The position numbers and the translations under genes were made by a program. A DNA stretch of 64,000 nucleotides from Lutibacter oricola (GTDB lineage Bacteria > Bacteroidota > Bacteroidia > Flavobacteriales > Flavobacteriaceae). The notes under the pieces are model-generated. The model was not told where the DNA came from, ran no database searches, and saw nothing but the letters and a program-made list of their open reading frames with translations. Below, in pieces: positions 59,342 to 64,000 of the stretch. The stretch covers positions 124,001 to 188,000 of the forward strand of contig NZ_FNNJ01000005.1 of NCBI RefSeq assembly GCF_900106565.1. Direction: 5' to 3'. Every line of letters starts with the position of its first letter. Within the stretch, counting starts at the first letter, position 1.

Positions 59342-59652
59342 TTGAATAAATTTTCACATTTTTCAAATAGAATTATCTCAATTTATAATACTAAGGTAAA
59401 ATATAGTTAAGGCAGGGTAAATTCTACCAACATTCTAACAAGAAAATCAATTTAATTTGTATAGAATTAAATACAAGAATAGTACACTTTTGTTAACAAC
59501 AACTTATGCTATTATTGCTTATTAAAAACATAGTTAATATACTATTTAAATTGAAATAATAAAAGCTAAACAGAGATGTTGGTTTCGTTCCAATTATATA
59601 GAATTAAATTACTAAGTTTAACAAAAATTAACCTAATTTAAATTACTATTTG
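59342..59652 (+). other. 311-base gap: promoter 3 and a long leader
   Basis: It contains the AraC-type promoter (59395-59459) and then about 190 AT-rich bases before the transporter ATG at 59653. No coding frame and no strong hairpin or recognised riboswitch in the leader. The other three promoters of this design lie only 44-54 bases from their genes. Confidence 0.6.
59395..59459 (+). promoter_or_regulatory. polysaccharide-regulon promoter 3
   Basis: Box A GGTAAAATATAG (59395), box B GGTAAATTCTACC (59416), 21 bp apart; TTTGTATAG with TTTG at 59456-59459, exactly 40 after box B. Confidence 0.8.
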
Positions 59653-61218
59653 ATGAACTCATATAAAAAAAATGCATACTTATTTTCAACAATTGTAGCA
59701 ATGGGCGGTTTCGTCTTTGGTCTTGATGCTGCTTTAATTTCTGGTACAATAAAATATATTTCAGAAGAATTTTTATTAAATGATATTCAATTAGGAATGG
59801 TAGTTGGGGCTCCGGCACTTGGTGTATTATTAGCATTGCTTTTTGCAGGTTATGCTTGTAATAAATATGGTAGGCGAAACACATTAATTATTGTTGCTGC
59901 TTTATATGTTATTTCTGCAGTTGGCTCAACAATTGCACCTAGTTATATGGCTTTATTATCAGCAAGGTTTCTTGGTGGATTAGCATTTACATCTATTTCA
60001 ATTGCATCTATGTATATTGGTGAAATAGCACCTCCAAAATTAAGAGGTAAACTTGTAACTATGATTCAAATAAACATAGTTGTTGGATTATCTGGTGCTT
60101 ACTTTATCAATTATTTAATTCTTCAGTTAGCTTCTTCGGATGCAGCTTGGGCTACTGAATACGGGTTTAATACGCATACGTGGCGTTGGATGTTAGGTTC
60201 TGAAATTATACCTGCTATTATCTGGTTAGGTCTTTTATTTATGGTTCCAAAAAGTCCTTCTTGGTTGTTTATTAAGGGTCGAATAGAAGAAACAAAAAAG
60301 ACTTTATTAAAATTAATGCCTGAAAATAAAATTGAGGCTCATCTTACAGAAATGAAAGAGAGTATGGATGATAGTTCTGATGACAGATCGGTAATGTCTC
60401 AACTTAAAGAAATTTTTAGCAAAAAATTTAGAGTTGTATTTATAATTGCATTAACCTTAGCTATTGCACAACAATCAACTGGTATTAATGCTATTTTATT
60501 CTATGCCCCAACCGTTTTTGAACAAATTGGATTAGGAAAAGACGCTGCATTTATGCAAGCAATTTGGACTGGTTTAACAGGTTTAGTTTTCACAGTCTTC
60601 GGATTATTACTTGTAGACAAATTAGGGCGTAGACCAATGATTTTAGGAGGTATGCTTTGGGTTGTAGTAAGTTTAGGAATTGCGTTTTACGGATTTAAAA
60701 CCGCTACTTACACACTTACTAAAGATGCTGTTGCCGAACTTACAGAAATTGAAAACCCAGAACGGTTAAACAGTATGATTGATGTTGAATATGGTAGTGA
60801 TATTGAATTAAAAAGAGCCTTAATTGATTCTATTGGTGAAGAAGAAGGAAGAAAACACTCAAGTTTATTAATTCAAAAATCGGCAAAGATAAATGCAATA
60901 TTAATTTTAATAGGAATACTTAGTTTTATTGCGGCATTCCATTTTTCTGTTGGACCAGTTATGTGGGTGTTATTTTCTGAAATATTCCCAACCTCAATCC
61001 GAGGAATCGCTATTCCATTTTTCACCTTAATTACAAGTACAACAAGCTGGTTAATTCAGACATTTTTCCCAACTCAATTATCCAGTTTTGGTATTAGTAA
61101 CACCTTACTGTTTTATGCAACAACAGTATTTATCGGTATGATAATACTATCAAAATATTTAGTAGAAACTAAAGGTTTAAGTATTGAAGAAATTCAGCTT
61201 AAACTTCAAAAAAAATAA
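59653..61218 (+). CDS. MFS sugar porter
   Basis: 521 residues, 12 membrane helices. Sugar-porter signatures: KYGRRNTLII, RFLGGLAFTSISIASMYIGEIAPPKLRG, VPKSPSWLF, QQSTGINAILFYAPTVF, DKLGRRPMILGG and VETKG near the end. An insertion of about 55 residues (about 365-415, TKDAVAELTEIENPERL) lies between helices 9 and 10. It should bring galactose, anhydrogalactose or a short oligosaccharide into the cell. The ATG at 59653 is chosen over a TTG one codon earlier. GH127 follows after 24 bases. Confidence 0.9.
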   Translation: MNSYKKNAYLFSTIVAMGGFVFGLDAALISGTIKYISEEFLLNDIQLGMVVGAPALGVLLALLFAGYACNKYGRRNTLIIVAALYVISAVGSTIAPSYMALLSARFLGGLAFTSISIASMYIGEIAPPKLRGKLVTMIQINIVVGLSGAYFINYLILQLASSDAAWATEYGFNTHTWRWMLGSEIIPAIIWLGLLFMVPKSPSWLFIKGRIEETKKTLLKLMPENKIEAHLTEMKESMDDSSDDRSVMSQLKEIFSKKFRVVFIIALTLAIAQQSTGINAILFYAPTVFEQIGLGKDAAFMQAIWTGLTGLVFTVFGLLLVDKLGRRPMILGGMLWVVVSLGIAFYGFKTATYTLTKDAVAELTEIENPERLNSMIDVEYGSDIELKRALIDSIGEEEGRKHSSLLIQKSAKINAILILIGILSFIAAFHFSVGPVMWVLFSEIFPTSIRGIAIPFFTLITSTTSWLIQTFFPTQLSSFGISNTLLFYATTVFIGMIILSKYLVETKGLSIEEIQLKLQKK

Positions 61219-61242
61219 TAAAATAAATAATATTTAGAAATA

Positions 61243-63228
61243 ATGAGCACTATTTCAAACATACATAATAAGGCTATAACAAACACTTCAGAAAGTCCTT
61301 TTGTAAAATTAAAAAGTATCAACTTTGGAGATTGTAAATGGAATTCAGGATTTTGGGCTGATAAAGTAAAAACAGCCGAAGATAAAATGCTTCCGTATAT
61401 GGGAGACTTGTTATGTGGCGACATTGGTCATGGCTTAAACAACTTTAAAATTGCTGCAGGAGAAAAAGAAGGAGAGCACAAAGGTTTTTATTGGCACGAT
61501 GGTGATTTCTTTAAATTTATGGAAGCCAAAACCTACATTTATGGACTTTCAAAAGAAACCTCAATTTTAAATGAATTGGATGAATATATTGCTTTAATTG
61601 GAAGAGCTCAAGAAGAAGATGGATATATTCATACTCACGTTCAAATTACAGAAGGTGTAGACCGATTTTCTAATCGAAAATACCATGAAATGTACAACTT
61701 TGGGCATTTGTTTATTGCCGCATCTGTACATTTTAGAATTACTGGTCAACGTAACTTCTTAGATATTGCTATAAAACAAGCAGATTTATTGTACACCTAC
61801 TTTATGCCTGACACAAAACACTACCAACGTTTTGGTTTTAATCAAACTCAAATTATGGGATTAGTGGAATTGTACAGAACTGTTAAGGATAAAAAATACT
61901 TAAAGCTAGCAGAAAAATTCATTAATAGAAGAGGTACTTTTGAAATCAAACACGACTCTACTACAGAAGGTTACCCTATTGGAGATATGGTACAAGAGCG
62001 TACACCATTAAGAGAATCTAAAGAAGCTGTTGGTCATGCCGTTTTAGCCTTGTATTATTATGCAGGTGCTGCTGATGTTTATGCCGAAACTGGTGAAAAA
62101 GCTTTAATTGAAGCTCTTGATACCCTTTGGGAAAACGTTACAGGTAAAAAAATGTATGTTACAGGAGCTGTTGGACAAGCACACTATGGGGCTTCAACAA
62201 ACTTAGACATGATTGAGGAAGGCTTTATAGACGCCTATATGATGCCAAATATGACTGCTTATAATGAAACTTGCGCAAACCTTTGTAATGCAATGTTTAG
62301 CAGTAGAATGATGGGTATTAAAGAAGAATCTAGATATGCAGATATTATAGAGTTAGTATTATACAACAGTGGTTTATCTGGTATTAGTTTAGAAGGAAAA
62401 GATTATTTCTACTCTAACCCATTAAGAATGGTAAATAACACTAGAGATTATGAAGCTCATGCTGATGTAACTGAAAGCCCAGTTAGACAACCATATTTAG
62501 AGTGTTTTTGCTGTCCACCAAACCTAGTAAGAACAATTTGTAAAACTTCTGGGTGGGCATATAATTTATCTGAAAATGGAGTTGCAGTTGTTTTATTTGG
62601 AGGAAATAATTTAAATACCACTATGTTAGATGGTTCTCCTTTAAAATTAACTCAAGACACAGATTACCCTTGGAAAGGCGTAGTTAAAATTACTGTTGAT
62701 GAATGCAAAACTTCTGCTTTTGACATAAAAGTAAGAATTCCAAAATGGGCTGTAGGAAGTACTATTAAAGTTAATGGAAAAGCAATTAATGTTAAAGTTA
62801 TTCCTGGTACTTTTACTACTATTAACAGAGTTTGGAAAGCCGGCGACACTGTTGTTTTAGATATGCCTATGGAAGTTACTTTAATTGAAGGACATGATAG
62901 AATTGAAGAGGTTAGAAATCAATTAGCAGTAAAAAGAGGCCCAATAGTTTACACTATTGAAACTCCAGATTTACCTAAAGATACTGCAATTTTAGATGTG
63001 TATTTAAAAAGTGACGCTCCTTTAAATGCTGTACATAAACCAGATTTTTTAGGAGGTGTTACAGTAATAGAAACTGAACTTTTATTAAGAAAAGGAAAGA
63101 CTGATGATATGTATCAAACTATTACAAAACCTACATTCACACCTCATAAAACTCAACTAGTTCCGTATTTCGCTTGGAGTAATAGAGGTCAAGCTGAAAT
63201 GACTGTTTTTATGCCTGTTGTTTGGTAG
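61243..63228 (+). CDS. GH127 enzyme, cytoplasmic (candidate 3,6-anhydro-D-galactosidase)
   Basis: 661 residues, no signal peptide, so cytoplasmic. GH127 (alpha/alpha)6 barrel: MIEEGF with the acid/base-type Glu, NETCANLC (Glu-x-Cys zinc ligands), and ECFCCPPNLVRT with the Cys-Cys nucleophile/zinc pair; all four GH127 residues known from bifidobacterial HypBA1 are conserved. A C-terminal beta domain follows. Terrestrial GH127 cut beta-L-arabinofuranosides; marine members in carrageenan loci release 3,6-anhydro-D-galactose. Substrate here is inferred from context. Confidence 0.88.
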   Translation: MSTISNIHNKAITNTSESPFVKLKSINFGDCKWNSGFWADKVKTAEDKMLPYMGDLLCGDIGHGLNNFKIAAGEKEGEHKGFYWHDGDFFKFMEAKTYIYGLSKETSILNELDEYIALIGRAQEEDGYIHTHVQITEGVDRFSNRKYHEMYNFGHLFIAASVHFRITGQRNFLDIAIKQADLLYTYFMPDTKHYQRFGFNQTQIMGLVELYRTVKDKKYLKLAEKFINRRGTFEIKHDSTTEGYPIGDMVQERTPLRESKEAVGHAVLALYYYAGAADVYAETGEKALIEALDTLWENVTGKKMYVTGAVGQAHYGASTNLDMIEEGFIDAYMMPNMTAYNETCANLCNAMFSSRMMGIKEESRYADIIELVLYNSGLSGISLEGKDYFYSNPLRMVNNTRDYEAHADVTESPVRQPYLECFCCPPNLVRTICKTSGWAYNLSENGVAVVLFGGNNLNTTMLDGSPLKLTQDTDYPWKGVVKITVDECKTSAFDIKVRIPKWAVGSTIKVNGKAINVKVIPGTFTTINRVWKAGDTVVLDMPMEVTLIEGHDRIEEVRNQLAVKRGPIVYTIETPDLPKDTAILDVYLKSDAPLNAVHKPDFLGGVTVIETELLLRKGKTDDMYQTITKPTFTPHKTQLVPYFAWSNRGQAEMTVFMPVVW

Positions 63229-63252
63229 TAAAAAAAGAAAATAATTTAATTT

Positions 63253-63282
63253 AAAAGCCAAAGAAAATCTTTGGCTTTTTTT
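63253..63282 (+). terminator. terminator after GH127
   Basis: AAAAGCCAAAG (63253-63263)/CTTTGGCTTTT (63269-63279) with T tail. Confidence 0.92.
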
Positions 63283-63301
63283 ATATGTTACTTTTTTAAA
63301 A

Positions 63302-63366
63302 GATAAAATTAAGTTACCTACAGGTAAAAATAAGCAATCAACTTTCAGGTATAATTTGTTTATTTG
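63302..63366 (+). promoter_or_regulatory. polysaccharide-regulon promoter 4
   Basis: Box A GATAAAATTAAG (63302), box B GGTAAAAATAAG (63323), 21 bp apart; TATTTG with TTTG at 63363-63366, exactly 40 after box B. The lipoprotein GH127 ATG is at 63407. Confidence 0.75.
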
Positions 63367-63406
63367 TTACAATCCTTATTAGTATTAAATTTTAAAATTA
63401 AACCAC

Positions 63407-64000
63407 ATGAAAAAACTTATTTTTTCAATATTAAGTTTATCTATTTTATTTGTTTCTTGTAAACAAACTAAAGAAAAAAATTCAGCAATAAAAATTAAAA
63501 ATAAAGTTGACATTGCTCAAATAACTCAACAGTTAGACAAAAAAACAACTTCAAACCTTGAATCTGGTATTATTGACAACATTAATAGTCCACACGTAAA
63601 ATTCAAAAGTATAAACGTTGGTGATTGCCAATGGACTGATGGTTTTTGGGCAGACAAATTTAAAACAGCTGAAGAAGTAATGGTTCCTTACATGGGAGAA
63701 TTGTTAACTGGAGATGTTGGCCACTCTTTAAACAATTTTAAAATTGCTGCTGGTTTAAAAGAAGGTAAACACAAAGGAATGAAATGGCATGATGGAGATT
63801 TCTACAAATGGATGGAAGCCTCAATGTACATTTACGCACAAAATAAAGATGAAAAAATTCTTAAAGAGTTAGATGAGTATATTAAGATTATTGGAAAAGC
63901 TCAAGCTCCTGATGGTTATATCCATACTAAAGTTCAAACTGAAGATGATATGCACCGTTTTGGAAACAGACAGCACCATGAAATGTATAATTTTGGTCAC
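63407..64000 (+). CDS. GH127-family lipoprotein (3' end outside window)
   Basis: 198 residues visible, open to the edge. A lipoprotein signal (MKKLIFSILSLSILFVSC, Cys18) and a linker of about 45 residues precede the GH127 start (VKFKSINVGDCQWTDGFWAD), clearly paralogous to the cytoplasmic enzyme (VKLKSINFGDCKWNSGFWAD) through HEMYNFGH. The catalytic cysteines lie beyond the window. Export to the periplasm or surface separates its job from that of its cytoplasmic twin. Confidence 0.88.
   Translation, partial: MKKLIFSILSLSILFVSCKQTKEKNSAIKIKNKVDIAQITQQLDKKTTSNLESGIIDNINSPHVKFKSINVGDCQWTDGFWADKFKTAEEVMVPYMGELLTGDVGHSLNNFKIAAGLKEGKHKGMKWHDGDFYKWMEASMYIYAQNKDEKILKELDEYIKIIGKAQAPDGYIHTKVQTEDDMHRFGNRQHHEMYNFGH

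Overview
This AT-rich window is chromosomal DNA of a marine Flavobacteriaceae-type Bacteroidota. The evidence is lineage-typical genes (exosortase F pair, PorT of the type IX secretion system, a TamL-like BamA-family lipoprotein, an LVIVD-repeat lipoprotein, a short RpoD, a zinc-less AccD), Bacteroidota promoters (TTG about 20 bases before TAnnTTTG) and a polysaccharide locus for a sulfated, anhydrogalactose-containing galactan. I see no insertion sequence, prophage, integrase or CRISPR array.

From 1 to about 45.2 kb the window is mostly housekeeping. In order it holds: a partial LVIVD lipoprotein; miaB, a sigma54-type activator without a sensor domain, lptE, an unknown TPR-like gene and secG; groES-groEL; a 1051-residue OmpA-family protein built of ten disulfide-type repeats; a metal-binding lipoprotein; exosortase F and its partner, with a divergent free-methionine sulfoxide reductase; purH; the rod-shape operon mreBCD-mrdA-rodA; rpsT, two identical tRNA-Glu genes and proS; a low-complexity lipoprotein with an outer-membrane barrel; nfu-ubiE-porT; an RNA methyltransferase and a TamL-like gene; fbaA and accD; rpsO and pnp; mscS with an ECF sigma factor; rpoD; rpe; a CBS-pair gene; a molybdate operon; and an M90-type peptidase.

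From about 45.26 kb to the right edge lies the polysaccharide locus. Block 1 holds a VOC protein, a GH16 endo-hydrolase, two small secreted paralogues and an S1 sulfatase. Block 2 holds KDPG-type aldolase, KDG kinase, a GH129-like enzyme and a GH2 beta-galactosidase. Then come a membrane TPR-LuxR regulator and an AraC regulator. Block 3 holds a sugar MFS transporter and a cytoplasmic GH127. Block 4 starts with a lipoprotein GH127 that runs off the window. Together these fit carrageenan/furcellaran use: GH16 cuts the chain, the sulfatase removes sulfate, GH127/GH129 release 3,6-anhydro-D-galactose, GH2 releases galactose, and the kinase and aldolase finish the anhydrogalactose route. The anhydrogalactose dehydrogenase, the cycloisomerase and any SusC/SusD pair are not in the window.

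The most notable signal is regulatory. All four blocks begin with the same promoter design: two direct GGTAAAAT-type boxes exactly 21 bp apart, the second starting exactly 40 bp before the TTTG of the -7 element (45265/45286/45326, 49113/49134/49174, 59395/59416/59456, 63302/63323/63363). This looks like a regulon of an AraC-type activator, most simply the one encoded at 58484-59341.
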